DNA of 38,150 bases from Pseudomonas palmensis (GTDB lineage Bacteria > Pseudomonadota > Gammaproteobacteria > Pseudomonadales > Pseudomonadaceae). The DNA is taken from contig NZ_JAFKEC010000057.1 in NCBI RefSeq assembly GCF_017848315.1, forward strand, positions 1 to 38,150. Direction: 5' to 3'. A program made the translations under genes and the position numbers. Shown here in pieces: positions 25,420 through 33,354 of this stretch. Below the pieces are notes generated by a model. It saw only the letters and a program-made list of their open reading frames with translations, did not search any database and was not told the origin of the DNA. Numbering within the stretch: the stretch's first letter is position 1; every line of letters starts with the position of its first letter.

Positions 25420-28337
25420 CAGGCGGCTCCCGGGTTGACGGTGGGTTTGGGCTGGCTGCTCGGCCGGTGGCTGCGCACCGACTGGTGGGCCAGTGCGGTG
25501 AGGATCAGCAGCGTGGACCCGACCACCACGGTAAAGATGCCCGTGTCGAAGAACAGGGCGCTGGCGACATGGATGTCGCCCAATATCGGCAGGTCAAGGT
25601 GCGCGGTATGCGTGGTCAGGAACGGGTAGCCAAGCAGCATCGCCCCGGCCCCGGTGAGGGTTGCCAGCAGCAGCCCGGTGCCCATCCAGCGCAGCGGACG
25701 CAGGCTCATCTGGGCTTCCACCCACTGGGTGCCGGCGACCATGTACTGCAGGATGAACGCCACCGACATCACCAGGCCGGCGACGAAGCCGCCACCGGGC
25801 TGGTTGTGGCCGCGCATGAACAGGTACATCGAGATCACCAGCGCGATAGGCAGCAGCAGTCGCACCAGGGCGGCGGGCACCATCATGAAGCCCAGCGCGG
25901 TATCGGCGGCCTGACGCGGGTTGACCAGGTCGGTGACCACGTCCGGCGCCAGCAGGCGCTGCTGGGCAGGCAGCTGGATGCTCTCCTTGGGCGGGCGGAA
26001 GCGGCGCAGCAGGGCAAACACGCTCAGTGCCACGGCCACCAGTACGGTGATTTCACCCAGGGTATCGAAGCCGCGGAAGTCAACCAGCATCACGTTGACC
26101 ACGTTGGTGCCGCCACCCTCGGGCAGCGCCCGGCTCAGGTAGAAGGAAGAAATCACGTTGGGTGTCGGGCGGGTCAGCATTGCGTACGACAGCAAGGCCA
26201 TGCCACCGCCGACCAGCACCGCCAGCAGCAGGTCGCGCAGGCGGCGTGCCACAGCGCGTTCCTTGCTGCCGGGCAGGGGCGAGATGTCTTCGATACGCCG
26301 TGGCAGCCAGCGCAGGCCCAGCAGGATCAGCACCGTGGTGACCACTTCTACCACCAGTTGGGTGAGCGCCAGGTCCGGCGCCGAGAACCAGACAAAGGTG
26401 ATGCAGGTCATCAGGCCGCAGACGCTGACCATGGTCAGGGCCGCCAGCCGGTGGTATTTGGCCTGCCACGCAGCGCCGATGGCACAGATGATCGCGATCA
26501 GCCAGAGCATCACGAATACACCTGAGCCCGGGATTTTTGGCCGGTCGCCCCAGCTCAACCCGGTTTGCAGCATGGGCAGCACGCCGGCGAGCAGGGCGAT
26601 GAGCACCAGCATGAACAGCTGCTTCTGCAGGCGGCGGGTGGTGAACAGGCGCTCGAAGCGGCGCGCCACACGCATCAGCAGCACCTGGCCGTGTTCGAAG
26701 AGGCGCTTGCCATTGAACAGCTCGATCAGCGGCGGGTAGAGGAAGCGCCCGCGCTTGAGCTGATTGCGCAGCACCAGGTAGAGCACCACGCCGCCGCACA
26801 TGGCGATCAGGCTCATGATCAGTGGTGCATTCCAGCCGTGCCAGATGGCCAGGCTGTACTCGGGCAGCGTGCCACCCACCACCGGCAGTGCGGCAGCGGC
26901 CAGCAGCGGGCCCACCGACTGGGCAGGGAAGATACCCACCACCAGGCAGGTCAGCACCAGCAACTCGACCGGCGCGCGCATCCAGCGCGGCGGCTCGTGG
27001 GGGGTATGGGGCAGGTCGGTGGCCGGCGGGCCGAAAAACACGTCGACGGTGAAGCGCAGCGCATAGGCGACGCTGAAGGTGCCCGCCAGGGTCGCGATGA
27101 TCGGCAAGGTGGTTTCGACCCAGGCCGTGGAACTGATGAACACGGTTTCGGCGAAGAACATTTCCTTGGACAGAAAGCCGTTCATCAAGGGTACGCCGGC
27201 CATCGAGGCACTGGCGACCATGGCCAGGGTGGCGGTGAACGGGATCAGCCGGAACAGCCCGCTGAGCTTGCGGATATCGCGGGTGCCGCTTTCATGGTCG
27301 ATGATGCCGGCGGCCATGAACAGCGAGGCCTTGAAGGTGGCATGGTTGAGAATGTGGAACACCGCCGCTACCGCTGCCAGCGGGCTGTTCAGGCCCAGCA
27401 GCAGGGTGATCAGGCCCAGGTGACTGATGGTCGAGTAGGCCAGCAGGCCCTTGAGGTCGTTCTGGAACATGGCCGCATAGGCGCCCAGCAGCAGGGTGCA
27501 GGCCCCTGCGCCGCTGACGATCCAGAACCATTCTTCGCTGCCGGCCAGCGACGGCCATAGCCGGGCCAGCAGGAACACCCCGGCCTTGACCATGGTGGCC
27601 GAGTGCAGATAGGCCGAGACCGGCGTGGGCGCGGCCATGGCGTGGGGGAGCCAGAAGTGGAAGGGGAATTGAGCGCTCTTGGTCAGGGCGCCGAGCAGTA
27701 TAAGGGGAAGCAGAATGGGGTAGAGGGCATGACTGCGAATCAGGTCACCGGCGGCCAGGACCTTGTCCAGGTCATAGCTGCCCACCACATGGCCGAGCAG
27801 CAGTACCCCCGCCAGCAGGCACAAGCCACCGGCCCCGGTGACCATCAGCGCCATATAGGCGCCGCGCCGTGCATCGGCACGGTGGTGCCAGTAACCGATC
27901 AGCAGGAACGAGAACAGGCTGGTCAGTTCCCAGAAGAACACCATCTGGATCAGGTTGCCAGAGATCACCAGGCCCAGCATGGCACCCATGAACGCCAGGA
28001 AAAACGCGAAGAAACGCGGAACCGGGTCCTGGGGTGACATGTAGTAGCGCGCATACAGCGACACCAGGGTGCCGATGCCCAGCACCAGCAGCGAGAATAG
28101 CCAGGCGAACCCGTCCATGCGCAGCACGAGATTGAAGCCCAGGCTCGGCAGCCACAGAAATTCTTCACGGATGACGCCGCCATCGGCAATTTGCGGGTAC
28201 AGGAGTGCGACCTGCACGGTACCGACCAGCGCGACAAGGCCGGCCAGAAGTGATTCGCTGTTACGCGCGTTGTGCGGCAGTACAGCCGCCAGACAGCTGC
28301 CAACAAACGGCAGAAGCAGTAGAACTATCAAGGACAT
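25419..28337 (-). CDS. mrpA: Mrp antiporter subunit A fused to B
   Basis: The 972-residue product joins the NuoL-like MrpA channel (about 1-770) to an MrpB domain at the C-terminus (about 800-940, with LPIALVISMYLFMRGHNQPGGGFVAGL, the MnhB signature). Such AB fusion is usual in pseudomonads and rhizobia (PhaAB). Channel residues seen are Glu137 (FFWELTSLF), Lys220 (LGALTKSAQFPFHFWLPHAM), His232 and Lys251. The six-gene complex exchanges cytoplasmic Na+ or K+ for external H+ and helps with alkaline pH and salt. It is the first gene; a possible promoter lies just upstream. No strong Shine-Dalgarno is visible before the ATG. Confidence 0.93.
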   Translation of the reverse strand: MSLIVLLLLPFVGSCLAAVLPHNARNSESLLAGLVALVGTVQVALLYPQIADGGVIREEFLWLPSLGFNLVLRMDGFAWLFSLLVLGIGTLVSLYARYYMSPQDPVPRFFAFFLAFMGAMLGLVISGNLIQMVFFWELTSLFSFLLIGYWHHRADARRGAYMALMVTGAGGLCLLAGVLLLGHVVGSYDLDKVLAAGDLIRSHALYPILLPLILLGALTKSAQFPFHFWLPHAMAAPTPVSAYLHSATMVKAGVFLLARLWPSLAGSEEWFWIVSGAGACTLLLGAYAAMFQNDLKGLLAYSTISHLGLITLLLGLNSPLAAVAAVFHILNHATFKASLFMAAGIIDHESGTRDIRKLSGLFRLIPFTATLAMVASASMAGVPLMNGFLSKEMFFAETVFISSTAWVETTLPIIATLAGTFSVAYALRFTVDVFFGPPATDLPHTPHEPPRWMRAPVELLVLTCLVVGIFPAQSVGPLLAAAALPVVGGTLPEYSLAIWHGWNAPLIMSLIAMCGGVVLYLVLRNQLKRGRFLYPPLIELFNGKRLFEHGQVLLMRVARRFERLFTTRRLQKQLFMLVLIALLAGVLPMLQTGLSWGDRPKIPGSGVFVMLWLIAIICAIGAAWQAKYHRLAALTMVSVCGLMTCITFVWFSAPDLALTQLVVEVVTTVLILLGLRWLPRRIEDISPLPGSKERAVARRLRDLLLAVLVGGGMALLSYAMLTRPTPNVISSFYLSRALPEGGGTNVVNVMLVDFRGFDTLGEITVLVAVALSVFALLRRFRPPKESIQLPAQQRLLAPDVVTDLVNPRQAADTALGFMMVPAALVRLLLPIALVISMYLFMRGHNQPGGGFVAGLVMSVAFILQYMVAGTQWVEAQMSLRPLRWMGTGLLLATLTGAGAMLLGYPFLTTHTAHLDLPILGDIHVASALFFDTGIFTVVVGSTLLILTALAHQSVRSHRPSSQPKPTVNPGAA

Positions 28338-28367
28338 AGATTTCTAATCTGCAGAGGTTTGTAAGGG

Positions 28368-28396
28368 ATCATACGTGGCGCCCCGTCGATCACCAA
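28368..28396 (-). promoter_or_regulatory. Candidate sigma70 promoter of the mrp operon
   Basis: On the minus strand TTGGTG (28391-28396) and TATGAT (28368-28373) are 17 bases apart, and would start RNA about 25-30 bases before the mrpA ATG. The -10 is near consensus, the -35 only half. The rest of the 28338-28486 gap is AT-rich, with T- and A-runs at 28440-28465 that may help end the upstream exporter transcript. Confidence 0.4.
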
Positions 28397-28486
28397 CACG
28401 CAAGCTGTCGCAGAATCCTACTTTTGCGCCTCATCAACGCGTTTTTTTATAACAGTTTTTTACAAGAATTGTGCCGCTATTGCAGA

Positions 28487-29434
28487 TTACCGGTCCGTTT
28501 GTTGCACCTGTTGATCGTCATCGCTGGCGACGAGGGGCTCGCCACGGCGTTTGATCTTCAGTTCGCTGACCACCACCGCGATCACGATCAGTAGCCCGCC
28601 GAGCAGTGCGATGCCCGGCAGGCGCTCGCCCGCCAGGCGGCCGACGATACCGGCCCATACCGGCTCTGCAGCGTAGATCAGCGTAGCCCGGGTGGGCGAG
28701 ACCGATTGCTGGGCCCAGTTCATTGCCACCTGGATCACCGCACTCATGGCGCCCAGGCCGACGGCACTGCCCAGCAGCAGCCAGGAAAAGTCCGGCAGGG
28801 CTTCCCGGGTGGGCACCACCATCATGAACGACAGCGCCGACGCGGTAGCCAGTTGCACCACGGTCACGCGGCGCACGTCCACCTTGCCGGCATAGTTGCT
28901 GATCAGAATGATCTCGGCTGCGATCGCCACGGCGCCGATCAGCGTGGCGATTTCGCCGGGGCTGAACTGCAGCGAGCTGCCACTGGGGCCGGCCACCAGC
29001 ATCAGTCCGGCGAACGCCAGGCCAATGCCCAGGCTCGGCATCAGCCCCGGGCGCCGGCCCAGCACCAGCCACTGCAGCAGCGGTACAAAAGGTACGTACA
29101 AGGCGGTGATGAATGCCGACTGGCTGCTGGTGATAGTTTGCAGGCCCACGGTCTGCAGGCCGTAGCCCAGCATGATCGAGGCGCCGATCAGCACGCCGGC
29201 CTTGACTTCGAACCAGGTCAGGCCGGACAGCGCACGCGCACTGAACGCTCCGACAAACAGCGCCGCCGCTGCAAAGCGCAGGCCGACGAAGAACATCGGG
29301 CCGCTGACGGTCATCACGTTATGCACCAGCAGAAAAGTGGCGCCCCAGAGCATGGTGATGAACACCAGCACCAGTTCGGCCTTGCTCAGGCGCAATGAAA
29401 GGAAGAGGGATCGGGCAGTGGTCGGCGAGGTCAT
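28487..29434 (-). CDS. EamA-family (DMT) exporter
   Basis: A 315-residue inner-membrane protein with about ten helices in two EamA halves (FITMLWGATFLLVHNVMTVS at the start of the first; AEPVWAGIVGRLAGERLPG near the end of the second). The family exports amino acids or related metabolites; the substrate here is unknown. I start at the ATG at 29434; the frame stays open far upstream, antisense to the regulator, which has no meaning. No clear Shine-Dalgarno precedes the start. It is divergent from the XRE-cupin regulator with 72 bases between, so that regulator is the likely controller. The C-terminus is charged and cytoplasmic. Confidence 0.88.
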   Translation of the reverse strand: MTSPTTARSLFLSLRLSKAELVLVFITMLWGATFLLVHNVMTVSGPMFFVGLRFAAAALFVGAFSARALSGLTWFEVKAGVLIGASIMLGYGLQTVGLQTITSSQSAFITALYVPFVPLLQWLVLGRRPGLMPSLGIGLAFAGLMLVAGPSGSSLQFSPGEIATLIGAVAIAAEIILISNYAGKVDVRRVTVVQLATASALSFMMVVPTREALPDFSWLLLGSAVGLGAMSAVIQVAMNWAQQSVSPTRATLIYAAEPVWAGIVGRLAGERLPGIALLGGLLIVIAVVVSELKIKRRGEPLVASDDDQQVQQTDR

Positions 29435-29456
29435 GGGCTTGCACACGTGGGGCGAG

Positions 29457-29473
29457 CGACGCACAATGCGTCG
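29457..29473 (-). other. Hairpin in the leader of the EamA exporter
   Basis: CGACGCA (29457-29463) and TGCGTCG (29467-29473) form a perfect 7-bp stem with a 3-base loop, 23-39 bases before the exporter's ATG and downstream of its likely promoter. It would be in the mRNA leader, where no other ribosome-binding signal is obvious. Confidence 0.4.
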
Positions 29474-29481
29474 GAAGGTGG

Positions 29482-29493
29482 GCAGTATACTGC
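29482..29493. promoter_or_regulatory. Perfect 12-bp palindrome in the divergent promoter
   Basis: GCAGTATACTGC reads the same on both strands. It fits the pattern GCANTATANTGC also seen 29 bases to the right at the regulator start. Its core TATACT could serve as the -10 of the minus-strand exporter, so binding there would block that promoter. A site for the XRE-cupin regulator is inferred. Confidence 0.55.
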
Positions 29494-29506
29494 GCAAGCC
29501 ATGTGA

Positions 29507-30082
29507 GTGAGCAATATAGTGCACAAAGATTCCAGTCAGCGGGCCTCCGTGCTTCAGCACGTGAGCCAGAATATCCGGCGCCTGCGCCATGCGGCAGAGC
29601 TGAGCCAGAGCGCCCTTGCAGAAAAATCCGGTGTCAGCCGACGCATGCTGGTGGCAATAGAAGCGGGTGAAAAGAATGTCAGCCTGACCACCCTCGACCT
29701 GATCGCCGAGGCCTTGTCGGTGGCGTTCAGCGACCTGATCCAGGCACCTGACAGCCGTGACCCTGATCGCATCAACGAACTGGCCTGGGCCGGTGTGCAC
29801 CCCGGCAGCAAGGCCGTGTTGCTGGCAAGTTCCAGGGCCAGCCGCGAGGTGGAGTTGTGGGAGTGGCGCCTGGAGCCGGGCGAGGTGTACCCGGCCGAGG
29901 CCGATTTCGACGGCTGGAGCGAACAGATCTACGTGTTCGAGGGGCGCCTTACCCTGGTGATAGAAACGCAGGAATATGTGCTGGCGGCTGGCGATTTCTA
30001 CAGCTTCGCCAGCAACCGCATGCATGCCTACCGCAACGATGGCGACGTGGCGACGCGCTTCGTGCGCAACGTGGTGATCTGA
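29507..30082 (+). CDS. XRE-family regulator with C-terminal cupin domain
   Basis: The 191-residue protein has an N-terminal helix-turn-helix (about 20-78: QNIRRLRHAAELSQSALAEK, then SGVSRRMLVAIEAGEKNVSL) and a C-terminal cupin fold (about 115-190: WEWRLEPGEVYPAEADFDGW, VFEGRLTLVI, AGDFYSFASNRMHAY). This layout is that of small-molecule-sensing repressors such as SutR/YdcN and PuuR. The start is uncertain: GTG at 29507 or GTG at 29519, neither with a good ribosome site, and the repeat GCAATATAGTGC overlies both. That overlap implies autoregulation. It is divergent from an EamA exporter, its likely target, and converges on the hydrolase gene with a 7-base gap. Confidence 0.85.
   Translation: MSNIVHKDSSQRASVLQHVSQNIRRLRHAAELSQSALAEKSGVSRRMLVAIEAGEKNVSLTTLDLIAEALSVAFSDLIQAPDSRDPDRINELAWAGVHPGSKAVLLASSRASREVELWEWRLEPGEVYPAEADFDGWSEQIYVFEGRLTLVIETQEYVLAAGDFYSFASNRMHAYRNDGDVATRFVRNVVI
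29508..29526. promoter_or_regulatory. Operator-like element, copy 1
   Basis: TGAGCAATATAGTGCACAA overlaps the regulator's start. Eighteen of 19 bases recur at 37843-37861 upstream of rhtA. The inner GCAATATAGTGC is palindromic at 10 of 12 positions, and TGCGCAAG precedes it at 29491-29498, as it does (37825-37832) at the second copy. Proposed binding site of the XRE-cupin regulator. Confidence 0.55.
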
Positions 30083-30089
30083 AGGCCTG

Positions 30090-30647
30090 TCAGCGCCGAT
30101 TGGCGTCAAGCCACTCCTGGGTGGAGACCACCTGCGCGTAGGCGAAGGCCAGCGACGCCATGTACGCCGCGTGGGCCTGGGCCGCCGGTACGACCACGCC
30201 GTTGAATTCCAGGTCGCGGGTGGCGCAGGCATCGTGCACCACCGTGGTGCCATAGCCCATGTCCGAGGCGGCCCGGGCGGCGGCATCGATGCACATGTGG
30301 CTCATGCTGCCGACCAGGGTCAGGCCGGTAATCTTGTGCTGGTCGAGCAGGGCCTTGAGGTCGGTGCCCAGAAAGCTGTTGACGTTGTGCTTGAGCACCA
30401 CCGGCTCGCCCTCGCGAGCGGCTGCTTTCGGATGAATCTGCGCGCCTTCGGAGCCCGGAGTGAAGAAAGGTGCATCGGCGGACTCGAACTCATGACGTAC
30501 ATGGACCACCAGGTCGCCGTTTTCGCGGGCGGCCTGGATGATCCGTGCGGCGTTGTCGGCGGCCGCATCGGCGCCGTGCAGCGTCCATTTGCCGCCGGGG
30601 AAGTAGTCGTTCTGGATGTCGACGATGATCAGTGCCTGTTTGCTCAT
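30090..30647 (-). CDS. Isochorismatase-family cysteine hydrolase
   Basis: A 185-residue cytoplasmic hydrolase with the Asp-Lys-Cys triad of the family: Asp10 (LIIVDIQNDYFPGGKW), Lys86 (VVLKHNVNSFLGTDL) and Cys119 (GSMSHMCIDAAARAA). Members hydrolyse amides such as nicotinamide, ureidoacrylate or N-carbamoyl compounds, or isochorismate; the N-terminal phrase is close to nicotinamidase-type and general cysteine hydrolases, and the substrate is not decidable. I use the ATG at 30647, which has GAAGGA 8 bases upstream; the longer frame is rejected. It is divergent from a GlxA-type regulator, its probable controller. Confidence 0.85.
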   Translation of the reverse strand: MSKQALIIVDIQNDYFPGGKWTLHGADAAADNAARIIQAARENGDLVVHVRHEFESADAPFFTPGSEGAQIHPKAAAREGEPVVLKHNVNSFLGTDLKALLDQHKITGLTLVGSMSHMCIDAAARAASDMGYGTTVVHDACATRDLEFNGVVVPAAQAHAAYMASLAFAYAQVVSTQEWLDANRR

Positions 30648-30751
30648 GGTGCAGTCCTTCAGGAGAATGGTTGTGACGTGCTGATAGTTATAGGCTTGTG
30701 CGACAGGCTTGCGCATTGGCGCGACCGACAAATTGGCGGGAAAAACTGACA
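30648..30751. promoter_or_regulatory. Divergent promoter region of hydrolase and GlxA-type regulator
   Basis: A direct repeat ATTGGCG occurs at 30715-30721 and 30732-30738, 17 bases apart, the sort of tandem half-site used by AraC-type proteins. On the minus strand TATAAC (30687-30692) is a possible -10 for the hydrolase gene. Both are suggestions from pattern only. Confidence 0.35.
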
Positions 30752-31732
30752 ATGGATGCAATCGGCGATCAGGTCGAGATCGGTATTCTGGTTTACCCAG
30801 GTGCCCAGATGGCGGCAGTGCACGGCCTGACCGACCTGTTCGCGGTAGCCAACCGCATGGCCGCCGACCTCGGGGCGCGACGCAGCCCGCTGCTGCGGGT
30901 GTGCCACTGGGCCGAGGTGCCGGGACAGCCGCTGGCGGTGAGCTTCGACAGTCACCCGCAGGCGCATCACCGCCCACGAGTGATGATCATCCCGCCCAGC
31001 CTGACCGAGGAGCCGGGCCCCGAACTGATCGAACGTTTCTGCAACGACCTGCGTCAGTGGCACCGCGAAGGCGCGCTGCTGGTGTCGGTGTGTGTCGGGG
31101 TGTTCTTCATTGCCGCCAGCGGCCTGCTCGACGGTCGCTCCGCCACAACTCACTGGAATTTTGCCCAATCGCTGGCCGAGCGCTTTCCCCTGGTCAAGGT
31201 CGAGGCCAACCTGCCGTTGCTGGAAGATGGCGACATCATTACCTCGGCCGGATTGATGGCCTGGACCGAGTTGGGGCTCAAGCTGGTCGAGCGCTTCCAG
31301 GGGCAGACCCTGGCGGCTGAGACGGCGCGATTTCTCGCGGTGGCGCCAGTGCATGCCATGCCTGGGCCGGGCAGCGTGTTCAGCCCGCGCCTGGACCATG
31401 GCGACGAAGCGGTGCTCAAGGTGCAGCACTGGCTGCAGAGCACGGGGGCGCGGGAGGTCAACCTGGCCTTGATGGCCGACTGCGCAGGGCTCGAGCAGCG
31501 CACCTTCCTGCGGCGTTTTCGCAGCGCCACCGGCCTCAAACCCACCGAGTACTGTCAGCAGGTGAGGGTAGGGCGCGCTTGCCGGATGCTCGAGTTCACC
31601 AACCGCAGCATCGACCAGATCGCCTGGGGTGTTGGCTACCAGGACCCTGGTGCGTTTCGCAAGGTCTTCCACAAGGTCACAGGGCTTGCGCCAGGCGAGT
31701 ACCGCAAGCACGTGGTCGGTCCTGCGGGCTGA
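30752..31732 (+). CDS. GlxA-type transcription regulator (DJ-1/PfpI plus AraC domains)
   Basis: The 326-residue protein has an N-terminal DJ-1/PfpI-like domain (about 7-170: EIGILVYPGAQMAAVHGLTD, LVSVCVGVFFIAASGLLDGR with the elbow cysteine, TTHW) and a C-terminal AraC double helix-turn-helix (about 225-320: VNLALMADCAGLEQRTFLRR, GVGYQDPGAFRKVFHKVTGL). This class activates operons for amine, amino-acid or amide use in response to a ligand held by the amidase-like domain. The ATG at 30752 is chosen because the preceding codons look non-coding. The divergent isochorismatase-type gene is the obvious target. Confidence 0.88.
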   Translation: MDAIGDQVEIGILVYPGAQMAAVHGLTDLFAVANRMAADLGARRSPLLRVCHWAEVPGQPLAVSFDSHPQAHHRPRVMIIPPSLTEEPGPELIERFCNDLRQWHREGALLVSVCVGVFFIAASGLLDGRSATTHWNFAQSLAERFPLVKVEANLPLLEDGDIITSAGLMAWTELGLKLVERFQGQTLAAETARFLAVAPVHAMPGPGSVFSPRLDHGDEAVLKVQHWLQSTGAREVNLALMADCAGLEQRTFLRRFRSATGLKPTEYCQQVRVGRACRMLEFTNRSIDQIAWGVGYQDPGAFRKVFHKVTGLAPGEYRKHVVGPAG

Positions 31733-31748
31733 TCCTCCTTTGGTACCG

Positions 31749-31767
31749 CACCGCTGCCCTTGCGGTG
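31749..31767 (+). terminator. Weak hairpin after the GlxA-type gene
   Basis: CACCGC (31749-31754) and GCGGTG (31762-31767) form a perfect 6-bp stem with a 7-base loop, 17 bases after the stop. No T-run follows, so termination would be poor. Confidence 0.3.
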
Positions 31768-31809
31768 GATTGCTGCTTATTATCCGGTCTCCCGGGAAAG
31801 GAGATACCG

Positions 31810-33249
31810 ATGCACGAACAACAACCGGCACCTGCCTGCGACGACATGGCGGATGTACTGATCATCGGGGGTGGCCTGAGCGGCGCCTTGTTGGCGGCGC
31901 AATTGCTGCGTCGCCCCGGACGCCGGCGCCTGCTGGTGGTCGAGCCGCGTGGGGAGCTGGGGCGTGGCGAAGCCTACAGCGCTACCGAAAACGGTCATAC
32001 CCTCAATGGCAATGCGGCGCGCATGAGCGTCGATCCGGACAATCCCGATGACCTGACCCACTGGCTGCAACAGCAGATCGATGCCGGGCAGTGGCCCGAA
32101 TCCGCCGAGCAGGGCGTGCCGGTGGCCGAATTGTTCCCGCCGCGAGGTCTGTTCGGTCGCTATGCCCGCCAGCGTCTGGCAGAGGCCGAGTGTGTCGGCG
32201 CCAAGGCCGGCTCCACGCTGGAGCATGTGTGTACCGAGGTGGTTGACCTGCAGGTGCACAGTGACAGGGTTCAGGCGCAATTGCAGGATGGGCGCCGGGT
32301 GCAGGCGCGCCAGGCGGTGCTGGCTACCGGCATGTTTGCCGCAGCGCGCACGGCGCAGGTGGGTGAGAACAGCCTCAACGCTGCAGCCATCGACCCCTGG
32401 GACGTGGGCGCCATGCGCACGATCGACCCGCAAGGCACAGTGTTGATCATCGGTTCCGGGCTGACCATGGTCGACACCCTGGTGTCGTTGCAACTGGCCG
32501 GGCATCGTGGGCCTGTCGAGGTATTCTCGCGCCACGGGTTGTGGCCCCACGAGCGCCGTCAGCCACCGCCCTGGGAGGATTTTCTCGAGGCGGACCCTTC
32601 GCTGCGCAGCCCGCGCCAGTTGCTGCGTGCGCTGCGCCGGCAATGCAGGCTGGCGTTGGCCCAGGGCATCGACTGGCAGGCCCCGCTGGACACTGTGCGG
32701 GTGCATATCCCCAGGCTGTGGAGCCAGGCCAGTGACCGCGAACGCCGCCAGTTCGTGCGCCATGTGCGGCCCTGGTGGGAAAGCCATCATCACCGTTCGC
32801 CGCCCCAGGGTGCAGCGCTGCTGGAGCGGTTGCGCCAGGAGGGGCGCCTGCATATTCATGCGGCCTCCCTGCAGAGGGTCGAACCGGCTACCGGAGCCGG
32901 GGTGGGGGTGCGTCTGCGGTTTCGCGGCGAGGCCCAGGCGACGCGGGTCGAGGGTGCCGCGCTGGTCAACTCCACCGGTATCGAGTATGACTGGCGGCGC
33001 GTGGCGCGCCCGCTGCCGCAAGCATTGCTGCAGCGCAGGCTGATCCGGCCAGGGCCGCTGGCCCTTGGAATTGATGCCGACCCGCAGGGCGCAGTGATCG
33101 ATGCCGATGGCGCGGTCAGTACGCGCCTGTTTGCGATGGGCCCGCCGCTACGTGGCCTGTGGTGGGAAAGTACTGCCGTCACCGACGTGGCGTTGCAGGC
33201 CAAGGGATTGGCTGCTCGTCTGACGCGGGAGCCTGAGTCATCACCGTAA
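31810..33249 (+). CDS. FAD/NAD(P)-binding protein (NAD_binding_9-like)
   Basis: A 479-residue soluble protein with two dinucleotide-binding motifs: GGGLSG at 20-25 (VLIIGGGLSGALLAAQLL, followed by the acidic VVEPRGELGRGEAYS) and GSGLTM at 215-220 (VLIIGSGLTMVDTLVSLQL). This layout, with the phrase NGNAARMSVDPDNPDDL, is that of the FAD-NAD(P)-binding family related to HI0933/lysine N6-hydroxylase-like flavoproteins, with few members of known role. GGAGAT lies 6 bases before the ATG at 31810. It might be cotranscribed with the GlxA-type gene, since the gap is 77 bases with no strong terminator. Its substrate is unknown. Confidence 0.75.
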   Translation: MHEQQPAPACDDMADVLIIGGGLSGALLAAQLLRRPGRRRLLVVEPRGELGRGEAYSATENGHTLNGNAARMSVDPDNPDDLTHWLQQQIDAGQWPESAEQGVPVAELFPPRGLFGRYARQRLAEAECVGAKAGSTLEHVCTEVVDLQVHSDRVQAQLQDGRRVQARQAVLATGMFAAARTAQVGENSLNAAAIDPWDVGAMRTIDPQGTVLIIGSGLTMVDTLVSLQLAGHRGPVEVFSRHGLWPHERRQPPPWEDFLEADPSLRSPRQLLRALRRQCRLALAQGIDWQAPLDTVRVHIPRLWSQASDRERRQFVRHVRPWWESHHHRSPPQGAALLERLRQEGRLHIHAASLQRVEPATGAGVGVRLRFRGEAQATRVEGAALVNSTGIEYDWRRVARPLPQALLQRRLIRPGPLALGIDADPQGAVIDADGAVSTRLFAMGPPLRGLWWESTAVTDVALQAKGLAARLTREPESSP

Positions 33250-33354
33250 TGATATTTTCGTTATATAAATATGAAAATTGATAATTAATGGTTCTATGCG
33301 TGTTCGTGCACTATAGATGCACGACTACTCCACGCATTCAGGAAGCGCCTGGCC
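33250..33354 (+). promoter_or_regulatory. AT-rich promoter region with two inverted repeats
   Basis: This short gap is strikingly AT-rich (33247-33294). ATTTTC (33254-33259) and GAAAAT (33273-33278) form a 6-bp inverted repeat with a 13-base centre. Further on, CGTGCACTATAGATGCACG (33305-33323) has perfect 6-bp arms around CTATAGA. Its GTGCACTATA (33306-33315) is identical to the complement of 29515-29524 at the XRE-cupin gene. The CACTATAGA centre also resembles a -10 box. Confidence 0.5.

Noticed and set aside
28487..30286. Exporter frame extended to 599 codons
   Set aside because: The extra N-terminal part is antisense to the XRE-cupin gene and looks non-coding; the EamA protein proper begins at 29434.
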